A DNA stretch of 64,000 bases, from NCBI GenBank assembly GCA_022315425.1, contig JAIUPT010000019.1, forward strand, positions 186,001-250,000, written 5' to 3'. Numbering within the stretch: the stretch's first letter is position 1; every line of letters begins with the position of its first letter. Origin of the DNA: Pseudevernia furfuracea. Taxonomy: Eukaryota > Ascomycota > Lecanoromycetes > Lecanorales > Parmeliaceae. A model generated the notes under the pieces. It saw nothing but the letters and a program-made list of their open reading frames with translations, searched no databases and had not been told where the DNA came from. Made by a program: the position numbers and the translations under genes. Below are positions 22,301-32,600 of the stretch, piece by piece.

Positions 22301-23676
22301 CATGCGTTTTTTCAATGAGAAGGCCATCGTTCCTGTGGATCCAATCACTGTTTACCCTGTCTCTCAGGTTGAGAAAGCGTTCCGTCTCATGCAGGCCGGT
22401 AAGCACATGGGAAAGATTGTGATTTCGATGAAGCCAGATTGTCTGGTACCAGTAAGCATACATCATCGTTTCCACCGATCAAGTCTAACCACAGAATCTC
22501 AGGTTCTTCCACAAAATCCGTCCGCAAAGCTTCGACCCGACTACTCTTACCTAGTCGTGGGTGGGCTTGGAGGGATCGGACGCTCCGTGTGTCTCTGGAT
22601 GGCGGACCACGGTGCGAGGAACATAGTTGTCGTCTCGCGCAGCGCTAGTTCTCCAGGAAAGACTGCCCCATTTTTGGCCGAAATGGCGAAATTTGGTTGT
22701 CGCGTCAAACTTGCTGGCTGCGACATCTCTGATGAGTCTCATTTGGCGAGGGTCCTGAGAAGTTGCGTACAAGAAATGCCACCAATACGCGGAGTGATTC
22801 AAGGCGCAATGGTACTTCAGGTATGTGCGAGAACCCCGGATTTGCGAGCCAGTCTCTAAATGACGCTGCAGTATTCAATCCTTGAACGCATGACACTTGA
22901 CACGATTGGAATGCAGCAATTTGTCCTAAAGTTTCCAGAATTCGGAGCTTGACTTCTTTATCATGCTCTCCTCTCTAGTCGGTGTCGCTGGTTATGCCAG
23001 CCAAAGCAATTATTCCGCGGGTGGAGCCTTCCAGGACGCCCTTGCCAAGTATCGTACGGTGAGAGGCTTTCCTGCCGTTACCATCGACCTTGGCCCTGTG
23101 AAGTCCGTCGGCTATGCGGCAGAAAGAGATGGTACGGCAGAGAGATTGCTCAAGGATGGCATCGGGGTGGGTAGTGAAGCCGAGGTTCTCAAGACCATCG
23201 AGTCTGCGATCCTTTCTCCCTTCTTAACACAATGCATCGTGGGACTTCACACTGGACCCGGCAGTCATTGGGAAGACGGCGGCAGCATGTCACGGGACGC
23301 TAAATTCGCTCCTTTGAGATACCGTCAGCCGAAGGAGAGCACAACGAATGCTAAGGCAAGCTCTACCGATCTCGGAGGCCGAATCGCGGCCGCCACTTCA
23401 TTCGATGAAACCGTGGACGTCGTCCTTGGCGAAATCACAAGAAAGTTGATGGACATCTTCATGGTATTAGGATCGGAAATCGTTCCTTCCAAGGCGCTTT
23501 CAGCCTATGGCGTGGATTCGCTCGTGGCCGTGGAATTGCGGAATATGCTTGCCCTGTGGACAGGTGCCTAGGTGTCAATCTTTGATATCATGCAGAGCGC
23601 GTCTATCACTGCTCTGGCGACTACGGTTGCGTCAAAGAGTGGTTACGTAGATCCTTCTTTAGTGATGAGCGCATAG
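16380..23676 (+). pseudogene. Highly reducing type I polyketide synthase, inactivated
   Basis: Domain order KS-MAT-DH-(truncated MT)-ER-KR-ACP. KS: start DLNVPIAVIGMSCRFLG, active-site DTGCSTTLTALHLACQ near 17085, GHTETTSGLASIIKV. DH: WVRDHVVQG and HPTTLDTVFQAAYT. ER: LIHAASGAFGQAAVVLAK. KR: LVVGGLGGIGRSV and YASQSNYSAGGAFQDALAK. ACP: GVDSLVAVEL near 23515. Introns with good splice sites remain (16560-16633, 16721-16773, 16832-16888, 22452-22502, probably others). Lesions: about ten residues deleted near 17525, removing the KS EAH histidine; TAA at 18048-18050; deletion and frameshift near 18905, removing the MAT histidine region; frameshift near 20120; methyltransferase cut right after ILEIGAGTGLQ near 20920; TAA at 22104-22106 in ER; frameshifts and deletion at 22890-22950 in KR; TAG at 23569-23571 in ACP. 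Clearly dead. Confidence 0.93.
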
Positions 23677-24187
23677 AGCCAGATTTGCTGTCACCACATA
23701 TTCTCTGAGAAACAAAGAGAGCGCCATTGGTTATTCAAACCCATTAGAGTATTCAAAAAGCGGTGGAGTAAGAATTTTGATATCTCGGCAGTTGGCAGGC
23801 ACAGCAGCGAATAGCGATCTTCAGGTACGACGGGGAAGCGGGAAGGTGCGCCGTGGTACTCCGTACTAGTACTCTACTAGTACTAATACGTCATTACCGG
23901 TACTTAGTTTTGCGGCTTGCCGGCCATCTTTTTTTTCTCCGCATGGGTTTGTATTTTGAAGACATGATTGATCATCCTCATCACTGCCTTGTCGCCGGCT
24001 TCAGGCGTCATGACTCAATCTAGCCATCTTGCTTGAGCTGTCACTCTAATAGGAGGAACGTAAGGCAACATGCTCCTCCGATGACCTCCATCTTCCAGCA
24101 GCTTCGAATCGCACTCATCTGAACCAGCGGTCAACATTACAATTACATGATCATCATCATCGCTTCTCTGCCAGATACTCAATAAAC
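23677..24187. other. Intergenic region
   Basis: No gene seen. A short AGTACT-rich patch lies at about 23860-23890 (TACTAGTACTCTACTAGTAC). The right half is the likely promoter of the gene at 24188. Confidence 0.4.
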
Positions 24188-25540
24188 ATGGAGACTTCCT
24201 CGCCATCGACCATGCCTCCTCCTCGCCGTTCAAACGAAGGGCTCATGTCGGAAAATGGACCTCCTCAAGGTCGCGTGCCACGTCAGCAATCCGTCACCTC
24301 TGCCAGCCGATTACCTGGATCACCATTACGAATATCCATGTCGCCACAGGTGGCATCAGCCCGTTACGTCAATCAATTCCAGGCACTCATGGAACATCAA
24401 CGGCAGACCTTCGACGAAGAGAGGGCATTGTGGAACACTGAGAGGACGGAGCTACATGACAAGATTGCGCAGCTGGAAGGGTCTCTGCGACGATACCAAG
24501 CCGTCTCTTCCAGCCAGGTGTCATCTCCCGTCAGCCCCAGTAACAGCCCCAGTGGATCTCAGAGTACGAGCACCTTTTGGAGCCTCCGAAGCAAGGATGG
24601 GTCAAATCACACAGGTGCGGCTACAACAGGAGACGAAATCTGGCGTGGTCCGAAACCTGATGTCCAGCCTACACGCACATTCTCCGATCCTACGACTCAA
24701 TCAACCAAGTCAGTAGATCGACATCGACTACCCAGCATTGCCGAAGATACCACCTGTGGCCGTAAAGACTCTTCGGGCATGCAGCCCGGTCTTCGTAAGC
24801 CAAGTGTCTCCGGCGCCGAGATAGACAAGAACCTCGACGGCATCAACTTCAAGCCTAGTATTCTATCTCCAGTACCGGTTCAGAAGGTCATGACACCCCA
24901 GTCGCCATCGCCTCGCACATCTTCGCCGTCTCGTCTTTCGCCAAAGACGATACAGCTACCTCCCTCCAAGCTTGAAGCATCAGTCGACCCTTATATCAAA
25001 GACGCTGGACACACTCCTCTGGCTCGCCGTACCTATTTCAATGCGGACGGCGCCTCCAGTGGGGGTAATGGAGCAACTCCTACACATCCCGAAGTGGAGC
25101 GACCTCCCCTTGAACCCAATGTCTCGTTCGCAAAGTTACCTTCTGAGCGTTCAGACAGCTATTTTCCCGTAGCCGAAGAAGAGTCACGGGTTGAGAAAGA
25201 GGGGTCTCGAAATGGAGGAGAAGAGTCTTGCGGCCAGAGAGACAGTCTTCCAGATGAAGAAGATGAGTCTCGCGATGAGGATCCGGAATTGAAAGGGCCC
25301 CTTGGGTTGGACAACAGCAAAGGCGAAGATAAGCAGTTCCTCAATGAGCTAGACTCGAAGCTACTGCAGGCTGCCAGATCAGAAGCTTCTAGTTCTCCTA
25401 GGGTCTTGGACCGGGATAGTTCTCCGGACAAGGATGGCAAGGACTTCGAGCAACCAGAGCATGAGCCTAAGCTACGGATAAAGAGGAGCATGAATTTCGG
25501 GAGTGCGTTTGGAGCAAATACTTGCGGGAAGGGCATATAG
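24188..25540 (+). CDS. Fungal low-complexity protein with short coiled coil
   Basis: Single-exon protein of 450 residues that I do not recognise. The first 50 residues are Ser/Pro/Arg rich. Residues about 58-100 (starting ARYVNQFQALMEHQRQTFDE and ending IAQLEGSLRRYQ) have the heptad pattern and charge of a coiled coil. Then follow long Ser/Pro stretches with SPxxSP-type repeats (SSPVSPSNSPSGS, SPSPRTSSPSRLSPKT), likely phosphorylated and disordered. An acidic segment spans about residues 320-380, and the C-terminal part is basic (PKLRIKRSMNFG). No enzyme motif, signal peptide or membrane segment is seen. The ATG at 24188 is the first in frame and begins an uninterrupted, GC-normal frame, so the gene is probably real. 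A scaffold or cytoskeletal role would be a guess. Confidence 0.75.
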   Translation: METSSPSTMPPPRRSNEGLMSENGPPQGRVPRQQSVTSASRLPGSPLRISMSPQVASARYVNQFQALMEHQRQTFDEERALWNTERTELHDKIAQLEGSLRRYQAVSSSQVSSPVSPSNSPSGSQSTSTFWSLRSKDGSNHTGAATTGDEIWRGPKPDVQPTRTFSDPTTQSTKSVDRHRLPSIAEDTTCGRKDSSGMQPGLRKPSVSGAEIDKNLDGINFKPSILSPVPVQKVMTPQSPSPRTSSPSRLSPKTIQLPPSKLEASVDPYIKDAGHTPLARRTYFNADGASSGGNGATPTHPEVERPPLEPNVSFAKLPSERSDSYFPVAEEESRVEKEGSRNGGEESCGQRDSLPDEEDESRDEDPELKGPLGLDNSKGEDKQFLNELDSKLLQAARSEASSSPRVLDRDSSPDKDGKDFEQPEHEPKLRIKRSMNFGSAFGANTCGKGI

Positions 25541-26529
25541 GTGGAATTTCAAGGTCGGACACGTGCTGGAGGAACGGAACGGAAAGGACCTCGCATGGAT
25601 TGGCGTCTATATACCAATTTGAACATCATTACTAGACTCTATTCAGAAGAGCAGGCCTTTGCATTGCGTAGCTTACGGATCAGGCCTAAAGAGTTCCCAA
25701 TATTCTTCTTGACCTCGAATCCATGAAACTATCAATGAGCATCAATGGCTGTTCTGAATATACCGCCGAAACTCAAAAATCCCATCTCATAGCCTAAATT
25801 ACTTATTACCCAGTCAAAATGCACTTTTTTTTTTTTTGCCTGATTTCCTCCTGGCTTTCCACTCCACGTTACAACACGTGCTGCCAAGCTACATTTCACC
25901 CGAGCGACGGAAATCGTAATTGGAAGGGAGAAAAGCCCTGCCTAATGGGGGTTTCGTTTCAGAAGGTGGCACATGCAGGAAGAATGGGACGGAAAAGTGA
26001 GGGAGCAAAGTCGATGCAGTAGTGGGCGCTGACTTGGCGAATAATGCGGTTCGACAGCAGGTGTAGAAGGAGCCTCGGAGCGAAGTATCCTATGTTCAAC
26101 GCCCAGCCAATAGCAGGGAGCACCATCGAGATTATTCATGGGACGCATCATTCATTCATCGCAATCCTATCATGCTTTCTACTACCTACTACATATGTGG
26201 CCTGGCATCAATGCGCTTCGATGTTGACAACGCACGAGTATGGAGTGTCAACTCAGCAGGTGCAGCAGTGTGATAGCAAAAGCATGATGGTCTATGGAGG
26301 AGGTCCATGGGTATATAACCCACGGCCTGACAAAGAGATCTATCTAACAAAGGACAAACATGAGATGCAAACATGAGATGCATGTGGAATGATCTAGGCA
26401 CGTCCAACATGGAGCTATTCTTACGATAATTGAAACCATCGGCTTTCTTTCACAGAACCAAGGCGAACGAGAACGTCCCCGGAGATATATTTTTTGATTG
26501 ACCGCTAATCACTGGCAAATGGCAAGAAG
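25541..26529. other. Intergenic region
   Basis: No gene seen. A T-rich run of 13 lies near 25826-25838. The remaining short frames lack coding character. Confidence 0.4.
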
Positions 26530-26828
26530 TACGGAGGTTGACACATAAAGTTCCTTGCACATGCGCTAGTAGTAGCCCTAACCCTACATTCGGAAGGCAG
26601 CCCTATAGCTGGGGACCTTAGAAATTTCTCTTGGGGACGCATAGGTGGAACATATCGGCTTCTTTTGGGCCTGATAGGGGGGGGCATAGGCCCAAATTGA
26701 GCTTAGGTCGGGTGCATCTCCAAACCAGTTCTAAGCGCATCGTCTAGGCAACGCTTGGGGTGGGGCGATATCCGACGGTTGGACCCTTGTCTTGGCATGT
26801 GCAGGACTTTACGTGGTCAACCTCCGTA
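26530..26828. mobile_element. Second MITE, TA target duplication
   Basis: A 295-bp element, 26532-26826. The left end reads CGGAGGTTGACACATAAAGT and continues to GCACATG; the right end is its inverted copy with a few indels (CATGTGCAGGACTTTACGTG, then GTCAACCTCCG). TA flanks both sides (26530-26531, 26827-26828). It is non-coding, with inverted repeats of about 32 bp and a different end sequence from the MITE at 12777, so a different family. It ends about 70 bp from the 3' end of the secreted-protein gene. Confidence 0.75.
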
Positions 26829-26895
26829 TACGACTCTCTGATAAGCTTTGAACGGCTAATTCAAACCCGGTAATCCCAGCCAAAAGGCAGTTCTT

Positions 26896-27931
26896 CTAAG
26901 ACGGAGAGTAGCCCAGTAAACAATCGGCAGGATCTAGGCAAACGGGCTCGGCGCAGCCGGAAGTACAGCCCACAAACTCGGCGATGAAATCATTGTAAAC
27001 GGATTGAGGTGCGGCAACGCCGTCGTGCTGGTATGCTGGGTCCTGCTGGTCGAGAGGCAGTCTTGCGTTGTTACTGCAATCAGTGTTGACAAAGATTGTA
27101 GCACCAAGGACGCCTTTGCCGTCAGCCGTACGCGCGGGCTGTGTGGTACTGATTGGAGATCTTGGAGTTAGCTTCCATCACGGCATCTCTTACCAATGGA
27201 AACCGACTTTAGATACAAGGGACACGGAGAATGACTGGTGATAAAAGGACTTACCAGACGTTCGGAGTCGTCGCTGTGTATCCCAGGCAGTGCGTGATGC
27301 CGGAGCCGCCACCCGTAGAACTTTGAGTCAACTCTGTCAAAGATCCGCTAAAGGTTCAGTAAGCGAAGGAACAGCCTTTACTAAGAATAGTGGTGTACCA
27401 TGAGGTGCGCAATTCCGGCAGGAAGGTGAAGTAGCCACATGAACCGGCAGGGAGAGTGATAGAGGTGGACTGCAACTGCGTCGTTGCGCTTTCGTAATTC
27501 AAACCTCCCGTGATGCCTGCAGTGAGGGCGTTTGCCAGTTTGAGGCTGATTGAGCCTCCGCTTTGAAATCTATATGTGAAGGCTTGCGATGTTGAAACAG
27601 TACAGGTCAAAGGGCCGTGGCAGTACGGGTTGTCGGTGACTGGTTGTTCTTGATCGTAAAAGAAGTACTGGCGGACCTCACAGTACCCAATGCAGGTGGA
27701 AGAGGCGAAATCTACGGACATCGGGCATGATCCATCTGCGTTCATGACGATACGCGGTGGACATAGGTTTCGATGATACTCTTGGTAGAGAATTGGTGTA
27801 CCGCCTGGCTCGCAAGGGTTGGTACGTGGGGACAGGTGCGAGCCGATGTTTGGAGTGGTAAGCGGACTTGCTGCAATGAGAGAAGAAGAGCATGAAAGGG
27901 CAAGAACCTGGAACATCAATGTGGAACGCAT
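26896..27931 (-). CDS. Cysteine-rich secreted protein, three exons
   Basis: Predicted extracellular protein of about 292 residues; I do not recognise the family. Exons: 27399-27931, 27255-27347 and 26896-27148. Introns: 27348-27398 (GTACAC...CTTTAG with branch CTTACTGAAC) and 27149-27254 (GTAAGT...AATCAG). Phases match across both joins, and the third exon runs 84 codons to TAG. The N-terminus MRSTLMFQVLALSCSSSLIA is a signal peptide, with cleavage likely after IAAS. The mature part has many cysteines (among them NPCEPGG, NLCPPR, GSCPMS, STCIGYCEV, PYCHGPLTC, GSCGYF, then GITHCLGY, NTDCSNN, VGCTSGCAEPVCLDPADC), typical of disulfide-stabilised apoplastic proteins. Alternatives are a carbohydrate-binding or effector-like protein; neither can be shown here. 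Confidence 0.8.
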
Positions 27932-27937
27932 ATTGAG

Positions 27938-28005
27938 AGTCGTCTTGAATAATGAGGGTCTAGATAGACTGGTATTGAGTGGACTAAGGAGGAATGTCTA
28001 TGTAG
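27938..28005 (-). repeat. Copia-family LTR fragment
   Basis: Forward sequence TTGAATAATGAGGGTCTAGA through TATTGAGTGGACTAAGGAGG to TGTCTATGTAG matches the left half of the solo LTR at 42801-42933. It begins about 10 bp upstream of the secreted-protein start codon, so an old LTR piece lies in that gene's leader or promoter. Only the 3' half of the LTR is recognisable. Confidence 0.7.
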
Positions 28006-28037
28006 AAAATAAAAAGCACCACAACACCATTGTACCA

Positions 28038-28097
28038 GCGCCATTAGGAATCGAACCTAATACGAACGAGATACCTCTAACCACACGACCACGGCCC
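28038..28097 (-). repeat. tRNA-derived (SINE-like) sequence
   Basis: On the minus strand it carries a box A-like TGGTCGTGTGGTTAGAGG and an exact box B GGTTCGATTCC in a paired T-arm (TTAGG/CCTAA). The distance between the D-arm and T-arm is too short for an anticodon arm, and the acceptor halves do not pair, so this is not a working tRNA. A second copy lies at 29224-29268. It is a tRNA relic or the head of a SINE. Confidence 0.6.
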
Positions 28098-28435
28098 ACA
28101 GATGTCCGCCCTCGGACTAACAAAAACATTTCGCTTCGCAAATCACACGATGTGACGATACCCTCGACCACGAGTTTCGAACCTAAGCTTATATCGTTCG
28201 ATAAGAACTTTATAACCTGTGGCTACTCGTATCTACCCGAAAGCGTTGTTGGGTTGGTTCAATTCCTATTGGCGCTGCCATGGCGCTGGTACAATGGTGT
28301 TGGAAAATGCACAATTAATAAAGCTAAGGCTTATCGTCGCAAATTCTCTTCACCTGTGTAACCGCCGTCACATATATACTTACATAATACTTAATATCTA
28401 AGACATCAAGACCATTGAGTATAATAGTAATAAGG
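28098..28435. other. Repeat-rich spacer
   Basis: No gene. It contains another piece with GGCGCTGGTACAATGGTGTT (near 28284), matching on the opposite strand the sequence beside the tRNA-like copy at 28020-28040, so this block is itself made of rearranged repeat pieces. Confidence 0.45.
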
Positions 28436-28745
28436 TTCTAGTATCAGTATATATAATATCATAAGGTAGGGCTGAGTTAAAAAACCTTATATTTGTATGT
28501 GCAGCCAATCAAAAAATCGATCTTTCTACGCTTTTTGGTTAGACTCGCTTTGTCAACCCGCTAGGCCTCCCGAGCGCCCTCATCAAAAAATCGAGTGACA
28601 CCTTCTTACAACCTCATATACTCTATTCCTTCTTCATATTATTTCTTCAAATTTTCGTCAATTATAGTGCTCAGCTTGCGCATTTCAACGTTGCAAGAAT
28701 TATCAAATTCGATTTATTATTGATAAAGTAAAGTAGGATTCCAAT
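28436..28745. repeat. Dispersed AT-rich repeat, copy 1
   Basis: About 310 bp that aligns over its length with 45475-45766 (shared phrases TTTGTATGTGCAGCCAAT, CCGAGCGCCCTCATCAAAAA, ATTATTGATAAAGTAA). The differences are mostly transitions. No coding potential is seen; the class is unknown. Confidence 0.8.
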
Positions 28746-29190
28746 ATCACTGCTCGGTCGGTTACTTCTTGGGGGGTGCGCGGCCCCGGAAAAATATGCG
28801 TACAAGTCTTATATTCTGAATAACTTTTTACTTTTCTATTACTTTTTTGAGATTTTTTTTTTCAATTGTGAAGACTTATTTGCGCTATTCAGAGAATCAA
28901 GAATTTTTTAGAATCGGTCTTATACTTATTAACAAATTCTAAGTTGAATATTTTTCACCCTTGAGAGACCCCGAAGCAAATCTTCTCGGGGATGCGCGGC
29001 CCCGAAATCAATCACCAAAATTCTAAGAACACGTTTCACGAATTTAATTCGTGGGCCTATACTTGTTTCATATTATAATGATACGGAGTTATTATCGAAA
29101 TAGTATATAAATAGATATCTTGTTAGCTCTAATCGTGACACTTTCGAGTAAAAGTGCACTTCGGAGTAGATACGAGTAAATGACGCTGCC
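28746..29190. other. AT-rich spacer
   Basis: No gene. A phrase around GGGGTGCGCGGCCCCGGAAA recurs at about 28774 and, diverged (GGGGATGCGCGGCCCCGAAA), at about 28987. It is probably an old repeat worn by mutation. Confidence 0.4.
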
Positions 29191-29223
29191 GGAAAATAGA
29201 AGGCACCGCAACATCATTATATC

Positions 29224-29268
29224 AGCGCGCCATTAGGAATCGAGCCTAATACGAACAAAATACCTCTG
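29224..29268 (-). repeat. Second tRNA-derived copy, split by Copia-1
   Basis: Matches 28038-28080 (CCATTAGGAATCGAGCCTAA, ACGAACAAAATACCTCT) and stops exactly at the Copia-1 insertion. The sequence resumes after the element at 42565 as CTCTGACCACAT, compared with CTCTAACCACAC in the uninterrupted copy. Confidence 0.7.
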
Positions 29269-29401
29269 TGTTGAAAACCATGACAGTCAGCCCTACCCGG
29301 ACTAGTGGCTTGGCACTAGTGTGACACCTACTCTCCTGTAGATACTACCTATAGGTCTTCAGTCTAGCCAATACAGTCAATAGTACCCATATTATTCAAC
29401 A
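29269..29401 (+). repeat. Copia-1 5' LTR
   Basis: It starts TGTTGAAAACCATGACAGTC and ends CCATATTATTCAACA, with TGTTGAA/TTCAACA terminal inverted ends. It is 133 bp, the same length as the 3' LTR and the solo LTR at 42801. Confidence 0.92.
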
Positions 29402-29402
29402 G

Positions 29403-29413
29403 ATTATGAGCCC
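29403..29413 (+). other. Copia-1 primer-binding site
   Basis: ATTATGAGCCC, one base after the 5' LTR. Its TTATGAGCCC is complementary to the anticodon stem-loop of initiator tRNA-Met (GGGCUCAUAA), the half-tRNA priming known for copia-type elements. Confidence 0.75.
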
Positions 29414-29603
29414 GATAGTGTCTACCGTTGTTGTGTCACTGTCTACACTTCTGCACGTCGCTATTGACATCTACAGTTCATCGGGGGTGAAGAGAAGCCT
29501 ACCTGAGGTAGCATCGAAAGCCTATCAAGGTGGTAGAATCGTGTTATAAGCCTATCGAGGATAGCATACGACTCATATCAAACAATTATACGCATACAAT
29601 CGC

Positions 29604-32600
29604 CATGAAGAATTCCTATAAACTCAATAAGATTCTAATTCTCTTCTTCACCAACTACGAAAAATGGTTCGTCCTTATCAAGGTCAAATTGTAAGCAAAA
29701 GGCGGAATCTACATCATTAAGCAAATCAGATATCAGCATCTATAATTGCATCCGAAAGACAGAGCTGAATTTGACAAGCTTGACGAACTAACTAAGAAAA
29801 TTATCCTTCTTGAAACGGATCAAGTCGACTTGATACTTATTATCGACAAGATCACTGTAAAAGATTAATGAGATGCACTACTTGTCAAATACAAGAACAG
29901 TCGAAAGTAGGTAGTGACTATTAAGCAGAAGGAGTTTGTCAACTACGAAAAGAAGAAAGGTTAGTCTGTATAAGATGTATGGGCCGCACTACACAAAATT
30001 CGCAACGATATTATTGCAATTAAGTTATTGTTGGTCGGAGTCTATGATATCGAAGAACTGCTGTATAGACTCTACGATTGTCTTTTAACTGAGTATAGTA
30101 TTATCGTTACAGTTCTGAAGTCGAATAAGGAAAAGAACGAGAATAAGGCACTTCGAATTTTATAAGAGATGGAAGATACGTTGAGAGATCATTACGAAAC
30201 AGACATGTATACTCGTCGCCTATTAAACAGTCGTCAGCGATTAGCTTCGCAGTCAATTACGTCTAAGGTTAATCGTTCTTCTTTATCACGTTCGACAAAT
30301 CGATTTTCGAAGTTTTAATATGATCGAACGTCTCTTCGTAAGCTACGTCGATGCTTTATATGTGATGATGAGAATTACTTGTTTTAAGAATATAACGCCT
30401 TTAAGAAGATAAAGAAGGTTATTCGGGTTTTAAAGAATAAGAAGGCTGTAAAGAAGAAAGTCTCTTTCGTTAGAGACTTGAATTTTAAGAAAAAGAGATC
30501 TCAAAAGATCTACGAAGCGAAGTCGAATATCTCTGATACTTCGACTAATGAGAACGAGAAAATTGCTCACATTACTCAGAAAGTAACAAATAAGCTTGAA
30601 CCCTCTACGTGAATAGCTGATACAGACGCGTCATTCCATATAACTAACAAATTCAATCTCTTTAGTGACTCTCTCACTCGAATAAGAAGACGCACAATCA
30701 AGGTTAAAGGGGGAGAATTATATACAGATTAGATGAAAACGATAGTCTTACGAAGTCGAAAAGAAAGACTCATAGATATTAAGCGTGTCTACTATGTTCC
30801 TGATCTAGAAGCGAATTTACTATCATACAGAAGACTTTATATGCTAGAACTCAAAGGTCGATTTGATATTGACTTCATTTATCTTTATATTAATGAAAAG
30901 AACATGCTCAAAGCAAATCACAAAGAGGGAGTGTATATGCTCACGTGAATATCAAGTAAGTTTCTTATTGAATCTTCTTTAAGTTCACTGAGACATTAAG
31001 TCTTTTCAACGATAGAATAGTCTATTATAAGTATATCGAAGGTAATAGAACAGTCTGTTGCTACTGTATCGGAGATGAAAGATGTTGATAAGAATATGAT
31101 CGATATTGAGAAGGGATCTCATCAAGCACAGATCGCGAAAGACTACTTTCTTATGCATCGAAGATTTGCCTATCTGAACTCGAATATCATTGTTAAACTT
31201 CACGAAGTCATTACTTATTCTTCTATACGACGACCTAAGCATAGAATCTCTTATTCGACGTGTGCTGTTGAAAAGATGAAGAAGAAGATCAATCGAATAG
31301 TGACGTCACGAAAGAAGAATATATTAAATCTGATCTTAATCGATGCATGTGAATCACTCTCGAAAAGTCTTGTTGAGAATACTACATTTCTCGAAATAGT
31401 CGACAATTATTCTCGAAAGATATGAACAATATGCACGAAGAATAGAAAGTCTATTTCAGCAGAACTCGATATATGAAAGACTACTGTGAAGCTTCAAACA
31501 GGACGAAAATTGAAAGTCATCAGACTTGACAATGCATTAGAGTTACTGTCTATCGTAAGGGACTGAGTAAAGAAGTACGATCTCATACTTCAAGACATCG
31601 AGTCATATACGTCACATCAAAATGATGTCGTCGAGAGATCGATTCAAATCACAGAAAACTCAATTCGTGTAATGATGAAGAACTCAGATCTATCTCTAGA
31701 GTTTTAAGACGAAGCAGCTATGATCAATACATATCTGAGAAATCGAATAGTCATAGAACCGCTGATTGATGAAAAATCTACAAGCTCAGAACAGATCTAT
31801 ATCGGGGTGTTATCTTCAATTGATCATGTTAAAGTATAAGGCTGCAAATGCGTTTTCTACGTTAGTTCAGACTCATATTCATTAGATACACGAAGAGATA
31901 AACTCATGTCAAGAGAAAGAGAGACGATGTTGATGAGTTTCGACACTGAAACAACAAAATAGTATCGCATCTATGCTCCTGATTTGAGAAGATGTATCAA
32001 GATCTTCACAGTCACGTTCTTTGAAGACGTTAAGAGCAGCGAGATCGACTTGAAACTCAGAGTCGCTACATCGAACGAGTTGAAAACTCGTAGTCCTATG
32101 AGACGATCAAAGAAGACAGTCTCACCGAAATCAGTGATTAATTTAGTACCAGCTATATCGATACCAGCTGTATCGACATCAGCTGCATCGACATCAGCTG
32201 CATCGACATCAGCTGCATCGACATCATTGACCAATTCGATATTAGTTCTGTCAGCATCAGTCGTCGACTCAACATCAGTCATTGACTCTCATATCGCTGT
32301 ATCAGAAGTTCTCATAGAACTTTCTGTTCAAGCTTCGAAACCTTCATCAAAGTCTCCGTCAGAACCTCCCGTTCAAACTTCAAAGTCTTCGTCTTATCTA
32401 TCAAGTTCTTTAATATCGACATTAGTCTTTACTTCACCGCGTTTGAATATTAGTGCTGCGTTCATATCGTGATTGTTAGCCTTGAAGAGAAAAAGAGACA
32501 ATGAGATAAACGAAGACGAGCGGATTTTAAAGCACGTCAAGATCTTGTTAGTTATGAAGGTTGTCGAAGTTCAGAACGATGTAATGGGTTTCATATTCAT

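Noticed and set aside
28038..28097. A functional tRNA gene on the minus strand
   Set aside because: Box A and B are present, but there is no room for an anticodon arm and the acceptor stem does not pair.
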